A DNA stretch of 64,000 bases from positions 752,389 to 816,388 of the forward strand of contig NZ_DS990391.1 of assembly GCF_000155475.1 (NCBI RefSeq), written 5' to 3'. This document shows positions 1 to 9,017 of this stretch, in pieces; position 1 is the first letter of the stretch; every line of letters starts with the position of its first letter. Origin of the DNA: Helicobacter cinaedi CCUG 18818 = ATCC BAA-847. Its GTDB lineage: Bacteria; Campylobacterota; Campylobacteria; Campylobacterales; Helicobacteraceae. The notes under the pieces are model-generated. The model was not told the origin of the DNA. It ran no database searches and saw nothing but the letters and a program-made list of their open reading frames with translations. A program made the position numbers and the translations under genes.

Positions 1-983
1 ATAGGATCATCAAGCCCGGGCGTATCTACAATCTCTACGCCATTTTCCAAAAATGCTAAGGGCATAAAAAGCTCCACCTTTTCTACGAGATTACAAAACT
101 TGCTTGTGTGATTAGCCGAAGTATAGGCACTAAGATCATTTAGCTCAATGTCTTTGCTGTATTTTGGTGAAGTGATAAAATCTTGTAATGTATCCTTAAA
201 ATGCTCTTTACTCTCTTTTACAAATGCTTTAAGATTAGAATCATACGCACTTTGGGATTCTAAATCCTCCCATTGCTCCTTACTCCAAAAATGCACCCTT
301 GCCCTTGGAGTTTCTCCATAACGCAACACACTAAGATTTGCTGTCTCTGGCACGCTTGAAGTCCCTAAAACTTCCTGCCCTAAAAGAGCGTTTAAAAATG
401 TAGATTTCCCCGCACTTAAAACCCCCGTAATGCCTATGCAAAACCGCTGCTCTTCTAATTTAGTAAGATTCTTATCCATTGCCTGAAGCAAGGAATCTTT
501 ACTTAAAAGTGGTGTGAGAAGCTCAAAAAGGGCGTGGAATTGCGTGTGAAATGTTTTTAAATACTTTGTTTTGCTTGACTTATTTGTGCTTATGCTTATG
601 TGTGAGGGGGTGGTGTGTTTGAGCAAACTAAAAAGCCGCAGTTGCTCATCATCAATCACCCCTGCGAGATTAAGATTAGCAAAATAAGGCATAAGCTCTT
701 CAAAAATGTGTGGATTTTGCGTAATGATACTTGTCTGCATAGCAAGGATATAATCAAGCGGATTAGAAGTATAACCAAGAGCTAGATTTGATGGAATCTG
801 CCTTGAATCTGGCAGGAGATTCACAAAACTTGGACATTGCATAAAAAGCTCAATATTATTGGCATTGACGCATAAAACAATGCTTAGAGCATTGTTTGAA
901 GAATCTACGATAAAGGGGAGATTTCTCTGCATTGGCGGGGGCAAATGATGAAAGCTATTAAAAAAATGTTGCAAAACAGACAT
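1..983 (-). CDS. dynamin-family GTPase, N-terminal part (runs off the window)
   Basis: The frame reads without a stop from an ATG at 983 to the window edge, about 327 codons. A P-loop of the form GVLSAGKST (G1) lies near residue 184 and is followed by an N-A-L-L-G-Q stretch and a P-E-T-A-N switch-like segment. A DTPG motif (G3) occurs just before the window edge. This arrangement fits the bacterial dynamin-like proteins found as a pair in Campylobacter jejuni (Cj0411/Cj0412), which are large GTPases acting on membranes. The first 180 residues form an extension I do not recognise. The gene diverges from the cytochrome bd operon. The C-terminal stalk and any membrane paddle lie outside the window, so membrane remodelling is inferred from the family. 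Confidence 0.8.
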   Translation of the reverse strand, partial: MSVLQHFFNSFHHLPPPMQRNLPFIVDSSNNALSIVLCVNANNIELFMQCPSFVNLLPDSRQIPSNLALGYTSNPLDYILAMQTSIITQNPHIFEELMPYFANLNLAGVIDDEQLRLFSLLKHTTPSHISISTNKSSKTKYLKTFHTQFHALFELLTPLLSKDSLLQAMDKNLTKLEEQRFCIGITGVLSAGKSTFLNALLGQEVLGTSSVPETANLSVLRYGETPRARVHFWSKEQWEDLESQSAYDSNLKAFVKESKEHFKDTLQDFITSPKYSKDIELNDLSAYTSANHTSKFCNLVEKVELFMPLAFLENGVEIVDTPGLDDP

Positions 984-1138
984 TTGAAAAACTCCATAGA
1001 GAATGAATAGAAATTTGATTTGGGAATTTTACCCCAAAATGTAAAAAGTAAAATAAAAGCATAATTATCTTAGAAAATGCAGGGAGTTTTTTGCAAAAAA
1101 CGCACATTTTACCATTTTCAAAGCCGTATAAAATTTGA

Positions 1139-1144
1139 TACAAT
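1139..1144 (+). promoter_or_regulatory. probable -10 box (TACAAT) for the cytochrome bd operon
   Basis: TACAAT lies about 70 bases before the GTG start of the DUF4492 gene in an AT-rich stretch. Helicobacter housekeeping promoters usually have a -10 hexamer without a strong -35 box, which fits here. This is pattern matching only. Confidence 0.4.
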
Positions 1145-1213
1145 CACTCTTGCATTTTGTGCTATGGGGTTACAAAGGCATAAAAAAATGAAGTGTGAAA
1201 TCTGGAGGTTTGT

Positions 1214-1480
1214 GTGGGGTTTTTCAAAAAGGCTTTGCTGCTCTATGTCGATGGATTTAAAAATCTAAAAGTCGGCAAGATTCTATGGAAAGTCATTTTT
1301 ATTAAACTCATTGTGATTTTTGCCGTGCTAAAGGTTTTTGTATATGATAAGAATCTTTCACAAATGGGCGATTTTGAAGAAAAAAGTGCCTTTGTTTTGG
1401 ATAATCTCACGCAATCACAGAGACCTATACAGAATCTTGCACCTTCACATAACTTCACACAATCCCCCACAAAACCTTAA
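1214..1480 (+). CDS. DUF4492-family small membrane protein, first gene of the cyd operon
   Basis: This 88-residue protein starts at a GTG five bases after a GGAGG ribosome site. It has a short basic N terminus with a Y-V-D-G-F motif, then one hydrophobic helix at about residues 25-43 and a polar tail. I recognise this as the DUF4492 pattern, a family seen directly upstream of cydA in Campylobacterota and Bacteroidetes. The gene ends nine bases before cydA, so it is almost certainly co-transcribed. Its biochemical role is not established. The location suggests a helper or assembly factor for the oxidase. Confidence 0.7.
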   Translation: MGFFKKALLLYVDGFKNLKVGKILWKVIFIKLIVIFAVLKVFVYDKNLSQMGDFEEKSAFVLDNLTQSQRPIQNLAPSHNFTQSPTKP

Positions 1481-1489
1481 GGAGTTGTT

Positions 1490-3058
1490 ATGGATATGGT
1501 AAATGAACTTGCAAGTGTGGATTGGGCGAGAGCACAGTTTGCTTTGACGGCGTTATATCATTTTTTGTTTGTGCCTTTGACTTTGGGACTTTCTTTTATT
1601 GTGGCGATAATGGAGACTATCTATGTCAAAACAGATAATCCACAATGGCGTAAAATCACGCGTTTTTGGCTTACACTTTTTGCGATAAATTTTGCCATTG
1701 GCGTGGCTACGGGTATCATTATGGAGTTTGAGTTTGGCACGAATTGGGCGAATTACAGCTGGTTTGTGGGCGATATTTTTGGCGCACCTTTAGCGGTTGA
1801 AGGCATTATGGCATTTTTCTTGGAGGCTACTTTCTTTGCCGTAATGTTTTTTGGCTGGGATAAAGTCTCTAAAAAATTCCATTTACTCTCTACTTGGTTT
1901 GTAGCTATTGGCAGCAATCTTTCAGCCTTTTGGATTCTTGTGGCAAATGGCTGGATGCAATACCCCATTGGCACGATTTTTAATCCTGATACTGCACGAA
2001 ATGAAATGAGTAGCTTTGCTGAAGTAGCACTTTCACCCGTGGCTGTTTCAAAGTTTTTACACACTGTGGCAAGTGGCTATGTTATCTCTGCTCTTTTTGT
2101 AATGGGGATTTCTGCCTTGTATCTTTTAAGGGGGAGATTTATAAGTGAGGCGAAAAAGAGCTTAATTGTGGGGGCGAGTTTTGGGCTTATCACTTCAATG
2201 TTTTTATTCTTTAGTGGTGATGAGAGTGCTTATCGTGTAACACAACATCAGCCGATGAAACTTGCCGCAATGGAGGGCATTTACCAAGGAGAGCATAGAG
2301 CAGGAATCACCGCATTTGGAATCTTAAACCCCGATAAAAAACCCGGCGATGAAAAGGAAGTATTCCTATTTGATATTACTATTCCTTATGCGCTTTCAAT
2401 CCTTGGCAATCGCAGTCCAAATAGCTTTGTGCCGGGTATTGAAGACTTATTGCACGGCAATGAAAAGCAAGGCATAACCGGCATAGATTCTAGAATCCAA
2501 AGTGGCAAACTAGCCCTTTCAGCTCTCAAAGACTACAAGGAAGCAAAAGCACAAAATGATACCGAAGCGATGAATTTTAATCGTGGGATTTTAGAATCTA
2601 ATATGCCAAACTTTGGCTATGGGTATTTAGAAAAGCCCGAAGATGCTATTCCGCCGATTGCTTTGACATTTTATAGTTTTCACATAATGGTGGCTTTGGG
2701 AAGTGCATTTTTTGTGCTATTTATCGTTGTGCTTTACTTGGCAATGGCAAATAATGTCGTGCAGTTTCGCAAGATTCTGTGGCTTTGTGTTATTGCTATA
2801 CCTTTTGGCTATATCGCCGCAGAAGCGGGGTGGATTATCGCCGAAGTTGGGCGGCAGCCTTGGGCGATACAAGACTTGCTCCCTGTGGGTATTGCCGCTA
2901 CGCACCTTTCAAGTGTGCATATTCAAGTCTCATTCTTTATTTTTGCGTTTCTTTTTACGACTTTGCTTTGTGCGGAGATTGGCATTATGATTAAAAGCAT
3001 TAAAAAAGGCTTTGTGGAAGAGCATAGCGTGGATTCTACGCATAAAGGGGGCAAGTGA
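1490..3058 (+). CDS. cydA: cytochrome bd ubiquinol oxidase subunit I
   Basis: CydA binds haems b558, b595 and d in the inner membrane and oxidises quinol to reduce oxygen to water, with high oxygen affinity. The 522-residue protein has the usual N-terminal core of helices (W-A-R-A-Q-F-A-L-T-A-L-Y-H-F near residue 20, which carries the haem histidine) and a G-R-Q-P-W motif near residue 454 typical of the family. A hydrophilic segment at roughly 250-370 is the Q loop. A GGAG ribosome site precedes the ATG. It overlaps cydB by four bases (ATGA), indicating translational coupling. H. pylori has no cytochrome bd, so this gene points to another Helicobacter species. Confidence 0.97.
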   Translation: MDMVNELASVDWARAQFALTALYHFLFVPLTLGLSFIVAIMETIYVKTDNPQWRKITRFWLTLFAINFAIGVATGIIMEFEFGTNWANYSWFVGDIFGAPLAVEGIMAFFLEATFFAVMFFGWDKVSKKFHLLSTWFVAIGSNLSAFWILVANGWMQYPIGTIFNPDTARNEMSSFAEVALSPVAVSKFLHTVASGYVISALFVMGISALYLLRGRFISEAKKSLIVGASFGLITSMFLFFSGDESAYRVTQHQPMKLAAMEGIYQGEHRAGITAFGILNPDKKPGDEKEVFLFDITIPYALSILGNRSPNSFVPGIEDLLHGNEKQGITGIDSRIQSGKLALSALKDYKEAKAQNDTEAMNFNRGILESNMPNFGYGYLEKPEDAIPPIALTFYSFHIMVALGSAFFVLFIVVLYLAMANNVVQFRKILWLCVIAIPFGYIAAEAGWIIAEVGRQPWAIQDLLPVGIAATHLSSVHIQVSFFIFAFLFTTLLCAEIGIMIKSIKKGFVEEHSVDSTHKGGK

Positions 3059-4185
3059 TGTTTTTTGGACTTGAATTGAGTGGGCTACAAATTTATTGGT
3101 GGATTATTGTAAGTCTGCTTGGCGGACTTTTGGTGTTTATGTTTTTTGTGCAAGGCGGGCAGAGTTTATTGCATATCATCGCAAAAGATGAGCTAGAAAA
3201 GACTATGCTTATCAATTCTTTGGGGCGAAAGTGGGAGCTAGGATTTACCACATTGGTGCTATTTGGTGGAGCGTGTTTTGCGGCATTTCCATTGTTTTAT
3301 AGTGTAAGTTTTGGCGGAGCGTATTGGGTGTGGTTGGCAATTTTATTTTGCTTTATTATTCAGGCGGTAAGCTATGAATATCGCAAAAAAGAAGGGAATC
3401 TACTTGGCTCAAAGGTGTATGAAATCTTTTTGTGGATTAATGGTGTATTTGGCGTGTTTTTAATCGGTGTGGCGGTAAGCACATTTTTTAGCGGCTCACA
3501 TTTTGTGCTAGATTCACGAAATTTTGTAAAATGGAGCAAGGCAAGTAGGGGGCTTGAGGCATTGCTTGAGCCGGCAAACTATCTCTTGGGCTTAAGTTTG
3601 GTGTTTTTAAGCCAGATTCTGGGAGCGAGTTATTTTCTCAATAATATCAATGATGAGATTATTGCTAAACGCGCAAGATTGGCTATGTTTGTAGCGACTT
3701 TAGCGTTTTTGCCTTGTATTTTGGGCTTTTTAGCGTGGATATGCTTTAAAAGTGGATTCTATGTGGGTGAAGATGGCAAGGTAAGCTTAGAATCTTATGT
3801 GTATTTACATAACTTTTTATCCCAGCCTTATTTGATTGTGGGGCTATTGCTTGGTATGGTGGCGGTGCTATTTGGGATTTTTCTTAATGTCTTTAAGCGT
3901 AGCACAAAGGGTATTTTTCCGCTTGGGCTAGGCAGTGTGCTTGTAGTGATGATGGTGTTTTTAAATGTTGGCTTAGGCAATAGTGCATTTTATCCTTCCA
4001 TTGCTGATTTGCAAAGCTCTCTCACCATACAAAATGCCTCTTCAAGCTATTATACACTTTCAGTAATGGGCTATGTCTCCCTGCTTGTGCCTTTTGTGTT
4101 GGCTTATATTGCGTATGTGTGGCGTGCAATGGATAGAGTTAAAATCACAAAAGAAGAGATGAGTAATGACACTCACGCCTATTAG
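3055..4185 (+). CDS. cydB: cytochrome bd ubiquinol oxidase subunit II
   Basis: CydB forms the second large subunit of the bd oxidase and packs against CydA in the inner membrane. The 376-residue product has about eight to nine hydrophobic segments and starts with the family pattern G-L-x-L-x-x-L-Q-I-Y-W-W. Its ATG overlaps the cydA stop, so the two are coupled. It binds no haem itself in known enzymes. A small CydX-like gene follows 30 bases later. Confidence 0.96.
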   Translation: MMFFGLELSGLQIYWWIIVSLLGGLLVFMFFVQGGQSLLHIIAKDELEKTMLINSLGRKWELGFTTLVLFGGACFAAFPLFYSVSFGGAYWVWLAILFCFIIQAVSYEYRKKEGNLLGSKVYEIFLWINGVFGVFLIGVAVSTFFSGSHFVLDSRNFVKWSKASRGLEALLEPANYLLGLSLVFLSQILGASYFLNNINDEIIAKRARLAMFVATLAFLPCILGFLAWICFKSGFYVGEDGKVSLESYVYLHNFLSQPYLIVGLLLGMVAVLFGIFLNVFKRSTKGIFPLGLGSVLVVMMVFLNVGLGNSAFYPSIADLQSSLTIQNASSSYYTLSVMGYVSLLVPFVLAYIAYVWRAMDRVKITKEEMSNDTHAY

Positions 4186-4215
4186 AATCTTAGGAATATT
4201 GTAAGGAGAAACACA

Positions 4216-4326
4216 ATGGGAACTTCAATTTTTATGCTTGTCTTGTGGCCTGTGGTGATTTATGTGTGCTACAAGTTTATTATGCTAAACATCACTCACA
4301 CCGAAAAGCAAGAAAAACAAGATTAA
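4216..4326 (+). CDS. CydX-like 36-residue single-helix protein
   Basis: A short frame starts with ATG at 4216 after a good AAGGAGA site (4202-4208) and stops at 4326. The product has one hydrophobic helix (about residues 5-24, including W-P-V-V-I-Y) and a charged tail rich in E, K and Q. In other bacteria a single-helix subunit of 30-40 residues (CydX, CydH or CydS) is encoded right after cydAB and stabilises the haems. Position, size and topology all match, although sequence similarity to E. coli CydX is slight. Genes this short are commonly missed by automated annotation. Confidence 0.65.
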   Translation: MGTSIFMLVLWPVVIYVCYKFIMLNITHTEKQEKQD

Positions 4327-4455
4327 GATTCTGTATTTTTTTGACACTTTTATAAATGCAGGGTTGCTTTGCTACGCGAAGTTACCTTGTCGCAAATTTA
4401 TCTGTCTCAATTTCTCACAACGCTTTTAAACTGATTTATTGCACTTAATGATTTG

Positions 4456-4484
4456 CTCTAGATTCTAAGGGATAGAATCTAGAG
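4456..4484. terminator. hairpin between the cyd operon and the serine transporter gene
   Basis: An 11-bp perfect inverted repeat (4456-4466 and 4474-4484) with a 7-base loop sits between convergent genes, just after the transporter stop. The arms are built on the abundant TCTAGATTCT/AGAATCTAGA word. There is no clear T run on either strand, so termination is only suggested. Confidence 0.35.
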
Positions 4485-4491
4485 AGAAGTG

Positions 4492-5814
4492 TTAAGCGAT
4501 AAGCTTATAAGCCACGGTGAAGATTGTCAAAAGCCCTGTGATAAACACAAAGGCATCTAGGGCTGGGTTTTTGAACTGCTTCATTTTTGACACGCTATAA
4601 ATAGCGATGATTGGCATAAGGAATAAAATCGCTGCGATGATTGGGCCGCCTAAGTCTTCAATAAAGCCAAGCACACTAGGATTGATATAGGCTACAACAA
4701 GCATTACCACATACATCACACTTGTGCTTGCCACAGCTATGACTTTCAGGTTTGGAGTTTCATTCCCTACGATTTTACAGCACTTACGCACGATACCATA
4801 CGCTCCTTCACGCGCTCCAAAATAATGCCCAAAAAATGAGCTAGAAATCGCCAAAAATGCTATCAAAGGACCGCCATAAGAGATGATAGGATTATCAAGC
4901 TTATTAGCAAAGTAGGATAGCACAGGGATATTTTGCACTCTCGCTTCTGTAAGCTCCGCTGGACTTAGACAAAGCACACAAGAAAAGACAAAAAACATCA
5001 CAAAAATTAGCAACATAGTAGCCGTGCGGAATAGAATTTGATTTGCTTTTGCCACAGAATGATCCCCATACTCACGCTTCACACTCAAAGAAAATGTAGA
5101 AATCGCCGGAGAGTGATTAAAGCTAAAGACAAGCACAGGTAGGGTAAGCCACACGATTGTAAGAAACTCTTTAACATTTGGCACTTCGCTTAAACTGCCT
5201 AGATTCCAGTGCGGGATAAGATAGAGCGAAAAGAGAAAAAGTATCGCACACAGCGGATACACAAGCCATTCGCATACTTTGGTAATAAACTCTTCGCTAA
5301 AAAGCATAATCAACATAAACGCACTTACACCTAAAAATACCAAAATCGCCCGCCATAATGGCAGCAAATGTGCTACTTGTGTGCCTTTGTCATTGAGTTC
5401 GGTTGTGTAAATAGAGCTGATAAACATAGCTAGAGAGCCATTAGAATCTAGCAGGGGCAAAAGCTGATTGTAAATAAAGCTTTCAAATGTGTTTGTAATC
5501 CCTACACAATACGCCAAGCAAATAGGGAAAATCGCAAAGAAATACAAAATAGAGATAAACACACTCACATTGCGTCCAAAATACTCTTCTGCGGCGTGAG
5601 TGATGTCTCTGTCATTACCATTTGCTTGACAGACAAAGCGACTTAACGCTCTGTGGCTCAAATACACCATAGGAAAGATGACAAAACACATCACTACAAC
5701 AGGCCAAAAGCCACCGCCTCCAGCCTTAATAGGCAGATATAAGATCCCAGCTCCTACTGCCGTGCCAAAGAGAGAGAGCATCCAGCGGGTATCAAAAGCA
5801 TTCCATTTTTGCAT
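4492..5814 (-). CDS. sdaC: serine/threonine permease of the HAAAP family
   Basis: This 440-residue integral membrane protein has about eleven hydrophobic segments. Its N terminus has the pattern W-M-L-S-L-F-G-T-A-V-G-A-G-I-L-Y-L-P, which is close to the SdaC/TdcC group of proton-coupled serine and threonine carriers. In H. pylori the equivalent transporter (HP0133) lies beside serine deaminase. No sdaA is next to it here, so this copy stands alone. Serine is a major carbon source in Campylobacterota. The ribosome site AGGAG lies just upstream of the ATG. Substrate is inferred from the family and could include threonine. Confidence 0.85.
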   Translation of the reverse strand: MQKWNAFDTRWMLSLFGTAVGAGILYLPIKAGGGGFWPVVVMCFVIFPMVYLSHRALSRFVCQANGNDRDITHAAEEYFGRNVSVFISILYFFAIFPICLAYCVGITNTFESFIYNQLLPLLDSNGSLAMFISSIYTTELNDKGTQVAHLLPLWRAILVFLGVSAFMLIMLFSEEFITKVCEWLVYPLCAILFLFSLYLIPHWNLGSLSEVPNVKEFLTIVWLTLPVLVFSFNHSPAISTFSLSVKREYGDHSVAKANQILFRTATMLLIFVMFFVFSCVLCLSPAELTEARVQNIPVLSYFANKLDNPIISYGGPLIAFLAISSSFFGHYFGAREGAYGIVRKCCKIVGNETPNLKVIAVASTSVMYVVMLVVAYINPSVLGFIEDLGGPIIAAILFLMPIIAIYSVSKMKQFKNPALDAFVFITGLLTIFTVAYKLIA

Positions 5815-5903
5815 AACGCTCCTTTGTAAATTGTGAATGTGGATTTATTCTATACTAGAAATCTTGCTATTTCTTTAACTTTTTTCAAAAGATTCTAAAA
5901 AAT

Positions 5904-6881
5904 TTAGCGTGGCGTGGATTTTTTTAACATTCTGCGTAAAGAGACATAAAATTTCATCCACTCATCAAGCTCCATAAGCGGATGTCCGCCCCATTTTGTG
6001 TTGGCAGGGAGATTTTTGCCTACCGCTCCCCTTCCAGCTACTTGCACAAAATCGCCGATATGGATATGCCCTCCTGTCCCGGCTTGTCCGCCAAAGATGA
6101 CATTGCGTCCGGTTGTGGTAGATCCAGCCAAGCCCACTTGCGAGACAAGAATGCTATGTTCGCCAATGACGCAGTTATGCCCAATTTGCACGAGATTATC
6201 AATCTTTGCTCCTTTTTTGATAATCGTCTCTCCAAACACCGCCCTATCAATGGTATTATTCGCTCCAATCTCTACATCATCTTCAATCACCACTCTGCCA
6301 TTATGTGTGATTTTGATATGCTCTCCCTTATCGGTATGTGCGTAGCCAAAGCCATCGCAGCCGATGATACTTCCAGCGTGGATAATGACATTATCGCCGA
6401 TATGTGTATTGCCATAAATTACAACATTTGGGTAGATTTTGCAGTTTTTGCCAATGCGGACATTATCGCCTATTACCACGCCGGGCATAAGGCTAGAATC
6501 TTGCCCTATGCTAGAGTTTTCTCCTATGCTGACATTGGGGGCTAGTTTCACGCTTGGGTGGATACTGCCCTGTGTCTGCTGACTAAAATCGCTTGAGGCA
6601 AAGAGATGTGAAAGCAGAGCAAAGGCAAGATGTGGATTTGTTACGATAAGGGGCTGAATGTGGCTAGGCACTTGTGATTCTAACTCTTTGCGGATAAGCA
6701 CCGCTCCAGCTTGTGAATCTGCAAGAGAAGAGATATATTTATCCTGATCTATGTAGCTTATTTGCGTGTGGGTGGCAGATTCTAATGGGGCGATACCGCT
6801 AAGTTCAAAGTCATTTTGTATGGTATTTTGCAAGGTAAGATAGCCTTTGAAAGCTGTGCTTGTGGCTTGAGATAGGAGCAT
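5904..6881 (-). CDS. lpxD: UDP-3-O-(3-hydroxyacyl)glucosamine N-acyltransferase
   Basis: LpxD adds the second hydroxyacyl chain in lipid A synthesis, using acyl carrier protein as donor, at the cytosolic face of the inner membrane. The 325-residue protein has an N-terminal uridine-binding domain (about 1-100) followed by a long left-handed beta helix of hexapeptide repeats (many G-x-N/D-V-x-I units, about 105-290). The probable catalytic histidine is in an I-G-H-N-C segment near residue 235. Length matches the family. It is a single gene here, separate from lpxC and lpxK elsewhere in the window. Confidence 0.94.
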   Translation of the reverse strand: MLLSQATSTAFKGYLTLQNTIQNDFELSGIAPLESATHTQISYIDQDKYISSLADSQAGAVLIRKELESQVPSHIQPLIVTNPHLAFALLSHLFASSDFSQQTQGSIHPSVKLAPNVSIGENSSIGQDSSLMPGVVIGDNVRIGKNCKIYPNVVIYGNTHIGDNVIIHAGSIIGCDGFGYAHTDKGEHIKITHNGRVVIEDDVEIGANNTIDRAVFGETIIKKGAKIDNLVQIGHNCVIGEHSILVSQVGLAGSTTTGRNVIFGGQAGTGGHIHIGDFVQVAGRGAVGKNLPANTKWGGHPLMELDEWMKFYVSLRRMLKKSTPR

Positions 6882-7011
6882 TGCTAATCCTTATCAAATG
6901 TGGAATAAAGACGCAATCATAGCATAAACATTACAAAAATCTTACAAACCGATAAGTGGGTGTAAAAACCTAATGCTAAGGGTTTTGTAGTCATAATTGA
7001 ATGAAATTGTG

Positions 7012-7017
7012 TATAAT
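7012..7017 (+). promoter_or_regulatory. extended -10 promoter (TGTGTATAAT)
   Basis: TATAAT is preceded by a TGTG extension and sits about 65 bases before the carboxynorspermidine dehydrogenase ATG. It is the best -10 box seen in this window. Confidence 0.55.
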
Positions 7018-7080
7018 TCAGCCACTCGTATAAAATCGTATGAAATGGCGTATTAGAAAATATCTACATAAGGAGCAATT

Positions 7081-8919
7081 ATGGCTTGTGTTTTACAGAT
7101 TGGTGCAGGTGGAGTTGGCGGTGTGGTAGCGCATAAAATGGCGATGAATAGGGAGAGTTTTACTCGCATTATCTTAGCTTCTCGCACCCTTAGCAAATGC
7201 CAAGCGATAGCAGATTCTATCCGCCAAAAAGGCTTAGGTGGGATTGAGATAGATTCTGTCGATGCTGATAGCGTAGAATCTGTGATGGCTTTGATTGAAA
7301 AATATCGCCCAAAGCTTGTGGTAAATGTCGCATTGCCTTACCAAGACTTGAGCGTTATGGAAGCGTGTCTTCGCACAAAAACGCATTATTTAGACACGGC
7401 AAATTACGAGCATCCAGATTCAGCGCATTTTGAGTATAAGGAGCAGTGGGCGTATGATACACGCTATAAACAAGCAGGGATTTTTGCACTGCTTGGCAGT
7501 GGCTTTGACCCGGGCGTTACTAATGTGTTTTGTGCTTACGCACAAAAGCATTATTTTGATGAGATACATAGCATTGATATTTTGGACTGCAATGCGGGGG
7601 ATCACGGCTATGCGTTTGCGACAAACTTTAACCCTGAAATCAATCTAAGGGAAGTGAGTTCAAAGGCGAGATATTGGGTAAAAGATATTAAGGATTCTAA
7701 TGTGGAATCAAATAGACTTGTTTCACAAGCTGACTTAGCCTTAAATCCAGACTTAAAACAAGATACTATCTACCGCAAGTTTGAGCGAGAAGAAAAGCAT
7801 TGGCGAGCAGAAGTGGAGACAAAAGAAGCACAAAGAGAGCAACAAAAAGAAGGAAATTCTAAGATTTTTGATGAGAAAGGTGTGTTTTGGAGCGAACAAG
7901 CAAGGAGTTACCTAAGCGGTAATGACGCCGCTTGTGAGCGAACAATTGCACCTTTATCGCAAAAAGCTGAATTTCCATACGCAGGGGGGCAGTGGCGAGA
8001 TATTGCGCCCCTAGCTTTGATGAAAGAGTGGGACTACCCAGAAGTTGGCGTGAAAAATAGCTATTTGCTTTACCACGAAGAGTTAGAATCGCTTATCCGC
8101 AATATCAAAGGTTTGCGAAAAATCCGCTTTTTTATGACTTTTGGCGAGAGCTATCTCACGCATATGAAATGCTTAGAGAACATCGGCTTTTTACGCATTG
8201 ATGAGGTGGCACACAAGGGTGGCAAAATCGTGCCTATTGAAGTGCTAAAAACACTTTTGCCAGATCCTGCAAGTCTAGCCTCTCGCACAAAGGGGCAAAC
8301 GCACATTGGCTGCTATATGAAGGGCGTGAAAGACGGCAAAGAACGCACGATTTATATCTATAATATTTGCGATCACGAGGCGTGTTATAAAGAAGTCAAT
8401 GCGCAAGGTGTGAGCTATACCACAGGTGTGCCAGCGATGATTGGAGCAAAGCTCATCTGTGAAGATAAATGGGGGCTAAATGCGCCTAAGGGGCATTTAG
8501 CTTGTACTGCTATTTCGGCGGAGTCTGCGAAAATCGCTCAATCACTTACCTCTAGTAAGCTCAATCGCGATTTTCTTGACAACCGCCAAACTAGCAGCAC
8601 AATCTTAGAATGCCAAGATTCCAAAAAAGACTCTAAAGTAGAATCTCAAAAAGTGGATTCTGCCCCTTGCCATACTGAACGCAGTGGAGCTTCTAGCATA
8701 GAATCCTACAATGTAGAGCGACTAAAACTCAACGCCGATATGCCAAAAGGTGGAGAGCATCAGGGGATAGATTCTAGTAGTGGTAGTGGCGTGTGGAATA
8801 TGGAGCAAAACGACCCCGACCCCTTTATGCAAGAATTAAACGCTCAAGGACTCCCATACATCGTCTGCGAGATAGAATCTAATGGCAATTTAAAAGTGCT
8901 AGAAGATGGGAGAAAGTAG
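7081..8919 (+). CDS. carboxynorspermidine dehydrogenase (saccharopine dehydrogenase fold), enlarged
   Basis: The N terminus carries a Rossmann nucleotide-binding motif (I-G-A-G-G-V-G-G-V), and D-T-A-N-Y-E and G-F-D-P-G-V-T-N segments are typical of carboxy(nor)spermidine dehydrogenases. These enzymes join aspartate semialdehyde to a diamine with NADPH in the Campylobacterota route to spermidine. The family is usually near 400 residues, but this product is 612. The extra length falls in two blocks, about residues 199-290 and 480-570, that are polar, low in complexity and rich in D-S, E-S and K. The conserved core resumes after each block (L-L-Y-H-E-E-L-E-S-L, then D-P-D-P-F-M-Q-E-L-N). The second block contains one arm of the dispersed palindromic repeat also present in mod. 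Reading frame is intact, so the enzyme may still work. Confidence 0.85.
   Translation: MACVLQIGAGGVGGVVAHKMAMNRESFTRIILASRTLSKCQAIADSIRQKGLGGIEIDSVDADSVESVMALIEKYRPKLVVNVALPYQDLSVMEACLRTKTHYLDTANYEHPDSAHFEYKEQWAYDTRYKQAGIFALLGSGFDPGVTNVFCAYAQKHYFDEIHSIDILDCNAGDHGYAFATNFNPEINLREVSSKARYWVKDIKDSNVESNRLVSQADLALNPDLKQDTIYRKFEREEKHWRAEVETKEAQREQQKEGNSKIFDEKGVFWSEQARSYLSGNDAACERTIAPLSQKAEFPYAGGQWRDIAPLALMKEWDYPEVGVKNSYLLYHEELESLIRNIKGLRKIRFFMTFGESYLTHMKCLENIGFLRIDEVAHKGGKIVPIEVLKTLLPDPASLASRTKGQTHIGCYMKGVKDGKERTIYIYNICDHEACYKEVNAQGVSYTTGVPAMIGAKLICEDKWGLNAPKGHLACTAISAESAKIAQSLTSSKLNRDFLDNRQTSSTILECQDSKKDSKVESQKVDSAPCHTERSGASSIESYNVERLKLNADMPKGGEHQGIDSSSGSGVWNMEQNDPDPFMQELNAQGLPYIVCEIESNGNLKVLEDGRK
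8667..8700 (+). repeat. single arm related to the palindromic coding repeat
   Basis: TTGCCATACTGAACG followed by a GTGGAGCTTCTAGCAT stretch resembles the left arm of the 81-bp elements in mod. It reads as C-H-T-E-R-S-G-A-S in frame inside the second insert of the dehydrogenase. No matching right arm is evident nearby. Confidence 0.5.
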
Positions 8920-9017
8920 AGAATCGCAATACAAAATAAATCGCTTAAGCAAGATATGGGGAAGTTTTACTAAGCTTTATACCTAACAAAAAGCACATAA
9001 AAACACAAAGGCAAATA

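Noticed and set aside
5982..6545. Long open frame opposite lpxD
   Set aside because: It lies wholly over the well-supported lpxD gene on the other strand and its product has no recognisable motif.
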